In this document: positions 1-4,581 of the stretch, in pieces
Layout: each line of letters begins with the position of its first letter
How positions within the stretch are numbered: position 1 is the stretch's first letter
Assembly: GCA_023393045.1 (NCBI GenBank)
Contig: JAEWMV010000018.1
Coordinates: 1 to 7,636 of the forward strand
Direction of reading: 5' to 3'
DNA: 7,636 bases
From: Bacillota bacterium
GTDB lineage: Bacteria > Bacillota > Clostridia > Christensenellales > CAG-138
Position numbers and translations under genes: made by a program
Notes under the pieces: model-generated
Seen by the model: the letters and a program-made list of their open reading frames with translations, nothing else
What the model was told of the DNA's origin: nothing
Databases searched by the model: none

Positions 1-50
1 AAGCCACGACCAGCCATATTTGACTGCCCAATCATTAAAACTGATTTCAT
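1..50 (-). CDS. N-terminus of SASA/DUF303-type carbohydrate (sialate O-acetyl) esterase, partial
   Basis: Only the first 16 codons are inside the window; they read MKSVLMIGQSNMAGRG and run off the left edge. The GQSNMAGRG block matches the first conserved block of the SASA/DUF303 family (sialic-acid-specific acetylesterase and related SGNH-type carbohydrate esterases), in which the Ser of GQSN is the catalytic nucleophile (family knowledge). The start is well supported: AGGAG at 58-62 sits 7 bases before the ATG, and a candidate promoter lies at 111-139. There is no signal peptide at the start, so a cytoplasmic enzyme is likely. It follows the P-loop gene on the same strand after about 170 bases and probably has its own promoter. 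The exact substrate cannot be told from this fragment. Confidence 0.72.
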   Translation of the reverse strand, partial: MKSVLMIGQSNMAGRG

Positions 51-110
51 ATTATTTCTCCTAACTTGTATTGCTAAAACTTCCTCTGAAAAATCTTTCA
101 GCTTTTAAAT

Positions 111-139
111 ATAATGTGAAGTTCAGAATCCCATGTAAA
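111..139 (-). promoter_or_regulatory. Candidate sigma-A promoter for the SASA-type esterase
   Basis: On the minus strand, TTTACA (139-134) is followed after 17 bases by CATTAT (116-111). Transcription would start near 104 and give a leader of about 54 bases. A small dyad, CTGAAA/TTTCAG, lies in that leader (86-101). The rest of 51-217 is AT-rich and holds no gene I can support. Confidence 0.4.
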
Positions 140-217
140 TTGGTATTAAGCTGTTTCACTATATACTTATTAGGCCGTATCCCCTGTCTTTGTGGACTTG
201 ACCATGGTCATATTGTA

Positions 218-844
218 TTATACTAATTTCGACTTAATATCTTCTACGATTTGATCCAAAACCTGCGCCCGCTCCGTAGACGTATCATAAATCGTAAAGC
301 CGTATTCCATTAAATGGTCAGTCATAAATCGACTGAATGGAATGGCGTCTTCACTAGCATATGCTTTTAGTTCATCATCATCAAAACCATATGTCCAATC
401 GTCTTGCGTATCGTATTTCCTGAAATCGTCGACAAATTCATCAGATGTTTTTTTATTTTGCACCAACCCTACAAGCCAGAAATTGTCTTTCAATTCTTTT
501 ATCCCATACGTTTTCAGAATAGGCGATATCTTATCAAAATTAAAATACCCTCCTTCCAACACAAACCTATTTCCTTTTACAGCGTGCGTCCGCAGGTTTA
601 GCTCATATGTAACGCCGTGACCGGAAGAGAATGCACCAAGAAAATGACCAAGGAACGGCGCTAAATTGTCTGTGGTCTTCTCTCTATTCCAATTAAGTCT
701 GATATCCAGTTGCGGATATGCCCCTTGAAACGTGGCGACAAGTTTATCAAGGCTGATGACAAAGTAATTCAGCTCTTCGTTTATTTTTCTCGCTAATGTT
801 GTTTTACCGGCCCTTGATGGACCTGCAATGATTATATTTTTCAG
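218..844 (-). CDS. P-loop NTPase, nucleotide-kinase-like, probable CTG start
   Basis: This is a 208-residue soluble protein if it starts at the CTG at 844. A Walker A motif, GPSRAGKT (residues 8-15), follows a beta strand (NIIIA). An ISLDKL strand lies at about 31-36, and a Walker-B-like FVLEGG at about 94-99 resembles the V-x-E-G of small-molecule and nucleoside kinases. A charged region around 132-160 (NKKTSDEF...YDTQDDWT) could be the lid. It therefore probably phosphorylates a small molecule; the substrate is unknown. An in-frame ATG at 865 exists, but it precedes the ribosome site. A perfect GGAGGTG (858-852) stands 7 bases before the CTG, giving the natural N-terminus (M)KNIIIAGPSRAGKTT. 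The start reads ACTG, as if a C had been inserted into ATG. The upstream region looks like an attenuator. Confidence 0.7.
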   Translation of the reverse strand: MKNIIIAGPSRAGKTTLARKINEELNYFVISLDKLVATFQGAYPQLDIRLNWNREKTTDNLAPFLGHFLGAFSSGHGVTYELNLRTHAVKGNRFVLEGGYFNFDKISPILKTYGIKELKDNFWLVGLVQNKKTSDEFVDDFRKYDTQDDWTYGFDDDELKAYASEDAIPFSRFMTDHLMEYGFTIYDTSTERAQVLDQIVEDIKSKLV

Positions 845-876
845 TAAAAAGCACCTCCCAATCATTACAGAGAGCT
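845..876 (-). promoter_or_regulatory. Terminator-like hairpin that hides the ribosome site of the P-loop gene
   Basis: In the minus-strand transcript, AGCTCTC (876-870) can pair with GGGA (859-856) and GCT (852-850), with GGT bulged and a 10-base loop. TTTT (849-846) follows. The stem swallows most of the GGGAGGTG ribosome site. Its 5' arm shares AGCT with the 3' arm of the upstream hairpin (873-918), so the two folds exclude each other. The fold was drawn by eye and no energy was computed. Confidence 0.4.
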
Positions 877-918
877 AAAATACAGTTGCCCTTTGGGTGT
901 TGTTGTATCCAAATAGCT
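873..918 (-). promoter_or_regulatory. Candidate antiterminator/leader hairpin upstream of the P-loop gene
   Basis: The arms nest: AGCTA (918-914) with TAGCT (877-873), ATACA (908-904) with TGTAT (884-880), and CCC (897-895) with GGG (891-889) around an AAA loop. The base of this structure begins just after the stop of the 17-codon leader frame. It competes with the hairpin over the ribosome site (845-876). Confidence 0.4.
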
Positions 919-919
919 T

Positions 920-973
920 TTACAATAATATCACCTCTAAAGAGATATTCATATAAACACAAATTGTCTTCAT
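920..973 (-). CDS. Possible 17-residue leader peptide (MKTICVYMNISLEVILL)
   Basis: A short frame, ATG at 973 to TAA at 920, lies between the promoter at 995-1000 and the P-loop gene. A GAGAGGTAGG purine stretch (986-977) precedes it by 3 bases. Its second half coincides with a dyad, AATATC (949-944) and GATATT (932-927), with extra inner pairs, so translation would open that hairpin. The stop lies two bases before the next hairpin (873-918). This placement is what a leader peptide controlling an attenuator would have. It could also be chance, since no codon-use test is possible at this length. Confidence 0.35.
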   Translation of the reverse strand: MKTICVYMNISLEVILL

Positions 974-994
974 CAACCTACCTCTCGTAGCCTG

Positions 995-1003
995 ATTATA
1001 GCA
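995..1003 (-). promoter_or_regulatory. Extended -10 promoter for the leader and P-loop gene
   Basis: On the minus strand TGCTATAAT (1003-995) is a perfect TGn-TATAAT extended -10. The -35 region (about 1018-1023, TTTTAT) is poor, which is normal for extended -10 promoters. Transcription would start near 988 and give an untranslated leader of over 140 bases before the P-loop gene, unusually long for this window. Confidence 0.5.
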
Positions 1004-1047
1004 CATCTCCCTCCCTAATAAAAAGGCGGCGGAAAGCTATGTCTTTC

Positions 1048-1091
1048 TGGCAGCGGCGACCCGGATTCGAATCGATAACGCTTCGGGTATG
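1048..1091 (-). pseudogene. Remnant of a tRNA-Met 3' half (possible att site)
   Basis: The segment matches the 3' half of the intact tRNA-Met gene at 2412-2454, from the anticodon to the CCA position, in the same orientation. By hand alignment 37 of 43 positions agree. All six substitutions are transitions, and there is one extra base in the T-stem. Similarity ends exactly at the anticodon (CAT); nothing resembling the 5' half follows. The T-stem no longer pairs and the end is GCCA rather than ACCA, so it is not a working tRNA. A duplicated 3' half downstream of a tRNA gene is the usual trace of integrase-mediated insertion (established knowledge); that reading here is inference. Confidence 0.7.
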
Positions 1092-1099
1092 GATTATTG

Positions 1100-1127
1100 T
1101 TGCGCATTCCGGCACAAGTTGTATAAT
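1100..1127 (+). promoter_or_regulatory. Promoter of the TM2 protein gene
   Basis: TTGCGC (1100-1105), 16 bases, then a perfect TATAAT (1122-1127); the start of transcription would be near 1134. It lies just outside the tRNA remnant, on the opposite strand to it. Confidence 0.5.
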
Positions 1128-1130
1128 TAG

Positions 1131-1143
1131 ATGAATCATTCAT
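1131..1143 (+). promoter_or_regulatory. Perfect inverted repeat at the TM2 transcription start
   Basis: ATGAATCATTCAT is a 6-base inverted repeat around one central C. It begins four bases after the -10 and so would span the start of transcription. The position suits a repressor operator, but no regulator is identified. Confidence 0.3.
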
Positions 1144-1184
1144 GCATGGCTTGCGATTGAAAACGAAATCAGGGAGGATTGCGT

Positions 1185-1667
1185 ATGACATACTGCACGA
1201 ATTGTGGAAAACGAACAGAGTGGGCCAATGAGAGGGGCTATTGCGCGGAATGCGCGCAGCAGGCGGCAAATCAGCAGAGTTCCGTGCGCGCATCGGACAA
1301 AGACTGGCTGACCGCACTATTATTGTGCATTTTCCTTGGCGGGATCGGCGTACATCGCTTCTATGTGGGGAAGATCGGCACCGGTATTTTGTGGGTGCTT
1401 ACCTTCGGCTGTTTCGGCATCGGCACGCTTGTCGACCTGATTCTCATTTGCACCGGCTCATTTACGGACGTGGACGGGGCCGTGCTGCTCTCCGATGCTA
1501 AAAAAGCTCAGCCCTCTCCCGCGCAGGGAGGGTACAATGCGGCAGCCGATTCTTCGAGTTATTACATGGACCAACTGCAGCGGCTTGCCCAACTCCGGGA
1601 TTCCGGTGCAATCACCGACGCTGAATACGAGGCGAAGAAAGCCGTAATTCTTGATAAGATCAGATAA
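1185..1667 (+). CDS. Zinc-ribbon, TM2-domain and SHOCT-domain membrane protein
   Basis: This 160-residue protein has three parts. Residues 4-23 form a zinc ribbon with two CxxC pairs (C4, C7, C20, C23). Residues 40-98 are a TM2 domain: two hydrophobic helices with the GGIGVHRFYVGK turn and the FG-GTLVDLI second helix typical of the family. A low-complexity linker leads to a C-terminal SHOCT domain (about 127-160), with the Leu-rich QRLAQLRDSGAITDAEYEAKK pattern split around its GAIT-EYE core. TM2 and SHOCT proteins are common in Firmicutes but lack a settled biochemical role. AGGGAGG (1171-1177) is 7 bases before the ATG at 1185; the in-frame TTG at 1179 is too close to it. A bidirectional-looking terminator follows. 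The gene lies between the tRNA remnant and the intact tRNA, so it may belong to inserted DNA. Confidence 0.85.
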   Translation: MTYCTNCGKRTEWANERGYCAECAQQAANQQSSVRASDKDWLTALLLCIFLGGIGVHRFYVGKIGTGILWVLTFGCFGIGTLVDLILICTGSFTDVDGAVLLSDAKKAQPSPAQGGYNAAADSSSYYMDQLQRLAQLRDSGAITDAEYEAKKAVILDKIR

Positions 1668-1685
1668 TCCATCCGAACAATAATT

Positions 1686-1725
1686 AAAGCAAAACAGGCA
1701 CCCTTGAGGGTGTCCATTTTGCTTT
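1686..1725 (+). terminator. Terminator between the convergent TM2 and GNAT genes
   Basis: AAAGCAAAA (1686-1694) pairs perfectly with TTTTGCTTT (1717-1725); inside, GG and CACCC pair with GGGTG and CC around a TTGA loop. The A- and T-rich outer arms let it act in both directions, for the TM2 gene (plus) and the GNAT gene (minus). A 15-base core, CCCTTGAGGGTGTCC, recurs in the minus-strand reading of the tRNA terminator at 2373-2412. Confidence 0.65.
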
Positions 1726-1738
1726 GAATACCATTGAC

Positions 1739-1752
1739 AAAATAGCTATTTT
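1739..1752. repeat. Perfect 14-base palindrome
   Basis: AAAATAGCTATTTT is fully self-complementary. It sits downstream of the GNAT stop and next to the terminator at 1686-1725, so it may help end GNAT transcription. A 9-base inverted repeat, CATCCGAAC (1670-1678) with GTTCGGATG (1769-1777), encloses both structures. Confidence 0.4.
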
Positions 1753-1795
1753 GGGTTTGGATGGTGGGGTTCGGATGACGTTCTTAACCGGCATC

Positions 1796-2284
1796 TCAAA
1801 ACTGTTTTTTCATATATAGACTTCCGGCGTCTGCATCATCATTCATGACCGAATATCCACATTTTTCGTATAAAGCGATGGCTGTTTTATTCTGCTCAAA
1901 TACATGCAGCGCGACAGATGAAGCCCCCGCCAACTTTAACATACGCTCCATTTCTGCCAGCGTAGCGCGACCATATCCCATTTGCCTGTATGGATCATAT
2001 ATGACGAAATCCGCGATAAACGCATGCTTCGGGTCTTCTGTTTCATACCATATCATGCCCACCGGTATCCCATCGGTGTTCTCTGCAATAAGAACATAAT
2101 GGTTTGGCGTAGATAATCCAATTTTCAAGTATGATGAAAATTCCATTTCCGCTTGCGCCTTCGCGTCGCTCTCAGAGCATTTTCCCGATTCGATCAACGA
2201 TTTTGCATAATCTGAAGTGGAACATTCTTTCCACTGCATATACTCAGCATCATTCATTTTTCTCAATATGACAGTCTGTACCAT
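1796..2284 (-). CDS. GNAT-family N-acetyltransferase
   Basis: This 162-residue protein is the usual length of a single-domain GNAT enzyme, which transfers an acetyl group from acetyl-CoA to an amine. The core is clear: strand 4 and motif A at about 91-113 contain FVIYDPYRQMGYGRATLAEM, with the RQMGYGR pyrophosphate-binding loop in the Q/RxxGxG/A form. Motif B follows at about 124-143 (ALHVFEQNKTAIALYEKCGY), with the NxxAxxLYEKxGF-like signature. The N-terminal half is less conserved and probably sets the acceptor, which cannot be predicted; it is not a recognised ribosomal or antibiotic acetyltransferase by eye. GGAGGT (2296-2291) stands 6 bases before the ATG. The gene is monocistronic, has its own promoter, and lies directly downstream of the tRNA operon inside the suspected inserted segment. 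Confidence 0.87.
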   Translation of the reverse strand: MVQTVILRKMNDAEYMQWKECSTSDYAKSLIESGKCSESDAKAQAEMEFSSYLKIGLSTPNHYVLIAENTDGIPVGMIWYETEDPKHAFIADFVIYDPYRQMGYGRATLAEMERMLKLAGASSVALHVFEQNKTAIALYEKCGYSVMNDDADAGSLYMKKQF

Positions 2285-2307
2285 TTAACGACCTCCAATG
2301 AAACACT

Positions 2308-2338
2308 ATTCTATTTAGCAATACTAACACTCTGTCAA
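2308..2338 (-). promoter_or_regulatory. Candidate promoter of the GNAT gene
   Basis: On the minus strand a perfect TTGACA (2338-2333) and TAGAAT (2313-2308) are separated by 19 bases, a little longer than ideal. The start would be near 2301, a few bases before the ribosome site at 2296-2291. Confidence 0.4.
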
Positions 2339-2372
2339 GCAAAAATCTACTATTGCTTCCTTGCAAATGACC

Positions 2373-2412
2373 AAAGCGAAACGGACACCCTCAAGGGCGT
2401 CCGCTTTGCTTT
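2373..2412 (-). terminator. Terminator of the tRNA operon
   Basis: A long hairpin abuts the tRNA-Met 3' end and shares its last A. AAAGC pairs with GCTTT, then GAA with TTT/C, CGGAC with GTCCG and CCC with GGG around a TCAA (minus strand TTGA) loop, with two mismatches. There is no long U tract after it on the minus strand. Its core matches the terminator at 1686-1725 in the opposite orientation. Confidence 0.6.
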
Positions 2413-2488
2413 GGTAGCGGCGACTGGATTCGAACCGGTGACACTTCGGGTATGAACCGAATGCTCTAGCCAACTGAGCTACGCCGCC
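2412..2488 (-). tRNA. tRNA-Met (elongator, anticodon CAT)
   Basis: The 77-base cloverleaf reads acceptor GGCGGCG with CGCCGCT, a D-arm GCTC/GAGC, anticodon stem TTCGG/CCGAA around TTCATAC, T-loop TTCGAAT, and an encoded ACCA. The G1-U72 start, body sequence and ending CGCCGCTACCA follow the Bacillus-type elongator tRNA-Met rather than the initiator or the CAT-anticodon tRNA-Ile. The T-stem, ACCGG/CCAGT, has one C-A opposition at the middle pair (2437 and 2425). It is the second gene of the operon after the initiator tRNA, about 40 bases apart. Its 3' half is duplicated at 1048-1091. Confidence 0.95.
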
Positions 2489-2494
2489 ATATAT

Positions 2495-2526
2495 GATGCG
2501 CACATCATACATATGGTGTGCGCATC
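2495..2526 (-). repeat. 10-bp hairpin between the two tRNA genes
   Basis: GATGCGCACA (2495-2504) is perfectly complementary to TGTGCGCATC (2517-2526), with a 12-base loop. It fills most of the spacer between the fMet 3' end (2530) and the Met 5' end (2488). A processing signal for the dicistronic tRNA precursor is the simplest guess. Confidence 0.55.
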
Positions 2527-2529
2527 AAT

Positions 2530-2605
<76 letters not shown>

Positions 2606-2609
2606 ACGC

Positions 2610-2624
2610 TGCCGCTTTGCGGCA
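2610..2624 (-). repeat. GC hairpin in the 5' leader of the tRNA transcript
   Basis: TGCCGC and GCGGCA form a 6-bp stem with a 3-base loop. With a transcription start near 2624, it would cap the very 5' end of the tRNA precursor, four bases before the fMet gene. Confidence 0.4.
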
Positions 2625-2630
2625 AATGTT

Positions 2631-2659
2631 ATAATACCACAATGGAACGGACGGGTCAA
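2631..2659 (-). promoter_or_regulatory. Strong promoter of the fMet-Met tRNA operon
   Basis: On the minus strand TTGACC (2659-2654), exactly 17 bases, then TATTAT (2636-2631) preceded by TGG (extended -10). This fits a stable-RNA promoter. Confidence 0.7.
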
Positions 2660-2684
2660 GTGCTTTCTTATATGTAATCATAGA

Positions 2685-2713
2685 TTGCCCATTGTTATAT
2701 TTAGCATGGGCAA
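2685..2713 (-). terminator. Possible weak terminator after the L,D-transpeptidase gene
   Basis: TTGCCCAT (2685-2692) pairs with ATGGGCAA (2706-2713), an 8-bp stem with a 13-base loop, 20 bases after the stop codon. No clear U tract follows, so its strength is doubtful. It separates the wall gene from the tRNA promoter on the same strand. Confidence 0.35.
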
Positions 2714-2732
2714 AACGCAAAACGGCCGCAAT

Positions 2733-3551
2733 TCACGACGCAATCTGATAACAATCCGGCTCGGGCGTGGATTTGGGCAAAAGTCTTGCACGAAGCGCTT
2801 CGTCCGGCGGCATATCGTCCCGGATAACGACCTGCGTGCCCGGGCAGAGGTATAAATACACCCATTGCGCGTCGTCCGGCAAAAGGCGTATGCAGCCGTG
2901 CGAGGCGGGCGTGCCGAGCTTCCAGAACTCCTCCTCCATGAGATAGCGGTCGTCCCGCTCGGAATAGGGCACGGAATGGAAATAGATCCTGTTCCTGATC
3001 TGCGTCCAATACTGCGCATAGCACTCGAAGCTGACGAAATACGCAAAGCGCTTCCTGTCCTCGCCCATGGTGAAGGTCCCGCGCGGGCTTCTGTCCGTTT
3101 CCTCTATGCCGGAGGAGCATATCATCTCGCGCACAAGCGCGCTGTATTCGCCCGAAGCGTCCTTTTCGTAGACCGTCACCACCTGATTGACGATGTCCAC
3201 CACCGCCATGAATTTTTCCGGGTCGGAATTGAGCATGTCCTCCTCGGGATAGCGCCCGCCCTCCCGCGTGCGCAGGCTCTTTGGCGCGAGCGGATAGTCC
3301 GCGCTCTGATAAGCCGTGGGCTCGGGCGTGGGAGTCGGCTCGGGCGTGGGCTCCGGCGTGGGTGCGGGCGTAGGCTCGGGGGTGGGCTTTGGCGTAGGCT
3401 CCGGCGTGGGCGCAAGGGTGACGTCAATATAATTGGAAGAAGTGCCCATCGGCGTGCGCAGCGTCCCCGCGCGATCCATGCAGGACGCGCACAGCGTCAC
3501 TGTCAATAGAGATGCTGCCGCAAGCAGAATCAATCCGGTTTTTTTGTTCAT
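2733..3551 (-). CDS. Exported L,D-transpeptidase (YkuD domain) with Pro-Thr-Glu wall linker
   Basis: This 272-residue enzyme would make 3-3 cross-links, or otherwise act on stem peptides, in the cell wall. Residues 1-24 are a signal sequence (KK, then a hydrophobic run) ending in LCASC; C24 may be lipidated, though the box is imperfect. A linker at about 47-79 repeats PTPEPT-type units, as in wall-spanning spacers. The YkuD domain starts near 113; H192 (FHSVPY) and the S217-H218-G-C220-I-R222 motif supply the catalytic His, Cys and Arg. The start is the ATG at 3551, behind GGAG at six bases; the earlier in-frame ATG at 3590 lies at the promoter -10 and cannot be in the transcript. No PG_binding_1 domain is fused to it, but the divergent neighbour has three. 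Confidence 0.9.
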   Translation of the reverse strand: MNKKTGLILLAAASLLTVTLCASCMDRAGTLRTPMGTSSNYIDVTLAPTPEPTPKPTPEPTPAPTPEPTPEPTPTPEPTAYQSADYPLAPKSLRTREGGRYPEEDMLNSDPEKFMAVVDIVNQVVTVYEKDASGEYSALVREMICSSGIEETDRSPRGTFTMGEDRKRFAYFVSFECYAQYWTQIRNRIYFHSVPYSERDDRYLMEEEFWKLGTPASHGCIRLLPDDAQWVYLYLCPGTQVVIRDDMPPDEALRARLLPKSTPEPDCYQIAS

Positions 3552-3580
3552 TCCACGCTCCGCGTTCAAGTTTCCCGATG

Positions 3581-3609
3581 ATTGTACCATGCCGCTAGTC
3601 TTATGACAA
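3581..3609 (-). promoter_or_regulatory. Promoter of the L,D-transpeptidase gene
   Basis: On the minus strand TTGTCA (3609-3604), 17 bases, TACAAT (3586-3581) with TGG before it (extended -10). The start would be near 3574, about 23 bases before the ATG at 3551. Confidence 0.6.
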
Positions 3610-3669
3610 CCCGGCAGGTTTATGCGTCGCCGCGGACGCGCCGTACGGGCGCACGTTTCGCGCGTACAT

Positions 3670-3684
3670 TACATAATTTATGTA
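3670..3684 (+). promoter_or_regulatory. Operator-like palindrome upstream of the wall-binding protein gene
   Basis: TACATAA and TTATGTA form a perfect 7-base inverted repeat around one T. It contains a CATAAT (3672-3677) that could be the -10 of the plus-strand gene, though no good -35 is seen. A second dyad, CGCGGC/GCCGCG, lies at 3691-3704, between it and the ribosome site. The GC-rich stretch 3625-3665 holds further short dyads. Confidence 0.35.
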
Positions 3685-3728
3685 GTAAGGCGCGGCTTGC
3701 CGCGTAATAAGAGCAGAGGTATGATGCT

Positions 3729-4559
3729 ATGAGGATATTAAGACGCGGCGATACAGGCAGCGATGTTCGAGTCGCGCAAACGGCGCTGATGCGCGCGGGC
3801 TATGACGTCGGGCGCATTGACGGCGTTTTTGGCGCGCAGACGGAAAGAGCGGTGATCCAGTTCCAGCGCGCGCTGGGGCTCACGCAGGACGGGATCATCG
3901 GCCCCGACACATGGAGGTACCTCGAACCCTTCTCGCTGGAGGCGGATCCCGAGGTGCTGCGGCCGGGCAGCCGGGGTGCGATGGTGCGCGCGCTCCAGAC
4001 GGCGCTCAAAGCCGCGGGGCACGACCCGGGCACGATCGACGGGGTATTCGGCCCCAGAACCGAGGCCGCGCTCAAGGCCTATCAGAGCGCGACGGGCATT
4101 CCCTCGACGGGCGTGGCGGACGCCCTCACATGGCTGACCCTCGCGCCGCATATCGACTATTCCAACATAATCCTAAGGCGCGGCAGCACGGGTATGTATG
4201 TGAGGATTCTCCAGCAGGCGCTGACGAACGCGTGCTTCTCCCCCGGCATGATCGACGGCGTGTACGGACAGAAAACGCAGGCGGCGGTCGCGGCGTTCCA
4301 GCGGGCGAACAACCTCACCGTGGACGGCATCGCGGGCCCGCGGACGTGGGCGGCGCTCAAGCCGTACAACACCGGAAAGGTCGTGGCCTATACCGTGCGC
4401 TCGGGCGATACGCTCTATGCCATCGCCGCCGCGCACAACACGACCGTGGGCGACATACTGGAGTTCAACCCCCGCAGCAACCCCAACGCAATCGTACCGG
4501 GCGAGGTGTTCTACATCCCCGTGAACAGCTGCGTGGTGGAGACGACGCCGCCCGCCTGA
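3729..4559 (+). CDS. Wall-binding protein: three PG_binding_1 repeats plus LysM
   Basis: This 276-residue protein is built almost wholly of binding modules. PG_binding_1 repeats span about 4-65, 77-138 and 149-210, each with the LRxGsxGxxVrxLQ...IDGVfGxxT...fQ...GixgxxTW pattern; the second is the most diverged at its end (ALTWLTL). A LysM at about 219-265 (YTVRSGDTLYAIAA...NP...IVPGEVFYIPV) follows. Both families bind peptidoglycan (established). There is no catalytic domain and, notably, no signal peptide: the first repeat begins at residue 4. A cytoplasmic, spore-associated or non-classically exported role are all possible; I cannot choose. AGAGGT (3715-3720) stands eight bases before the ATG; the nearer ATGs at 3721 and 3724 hit a stop at once. 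It is divergent to the L,D-transpeptidase gene. Confidence 0.88.
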   Translation: MRILRRGDTGSDVRVAQTALMRAGYDVGRIDGVFGAQTERAVIQFQRALGLTQDGIIGPDTWRYLEPFSLEADPEVLRPGSRGAMVRALQTALKAAGHDPGTIDGVFGPRTEAALKAYQSATGIPSTGVADALTWLTLAPHIDYSNIILRRGSTGMYVRILQQALTNACFSPGMIDGVYGQKTQAAVAAFQRANNLTVDGIAGPRTWAALKPYNTGKVVAYTVRSGDTLYAIAAAHNTTVGDILEFNPRSNPNAIVPGEVFYIPVNSCVVETTPPA

Positions 4560-4581
4560 TAAAGAGGAAACGCGGGAAACG

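Noticed and set aside
861..973. A long open frame on the minus strand overlapping the leader and the start of the P-loop gene
   Set aside because: It has no ATG, GTG or TTG start at a ribosome site, and its course is better explained by the hairpins and the 17-codon frame.
1015..1317. A 100-codon frame on the minus strand
   Set aside because: It overlaps the tRNA remnant and the start of the well-supported TM2 gene, and its translation shows no recognisable domain.
1734..1739. A perfect TTGACA on the plus strand
   Set aside because: No -10 follows at a workable distance and no plus-strand gene lies downstream before the GNAT gene.
2324..2512. A 62-codon frame on the minus strand
   Set aside because: It runs through the tRNA-Met gene and its terminator, so it is a chance frame.
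3310..3420. Short tandem GGCTCGGGCGTGGG-type repeats that could suggest an array
   Set aside because: They encode the Pro-Thr-Glu linker in frame; there are no spacers and no CRISPR structure.
2865..3509. A 214-codon frame on the plus strand opposite the L,D-transpeptidase
   Set aside because: It is the antisense shadow, and its repeats arise from the Pro-Thr-Glu linker.
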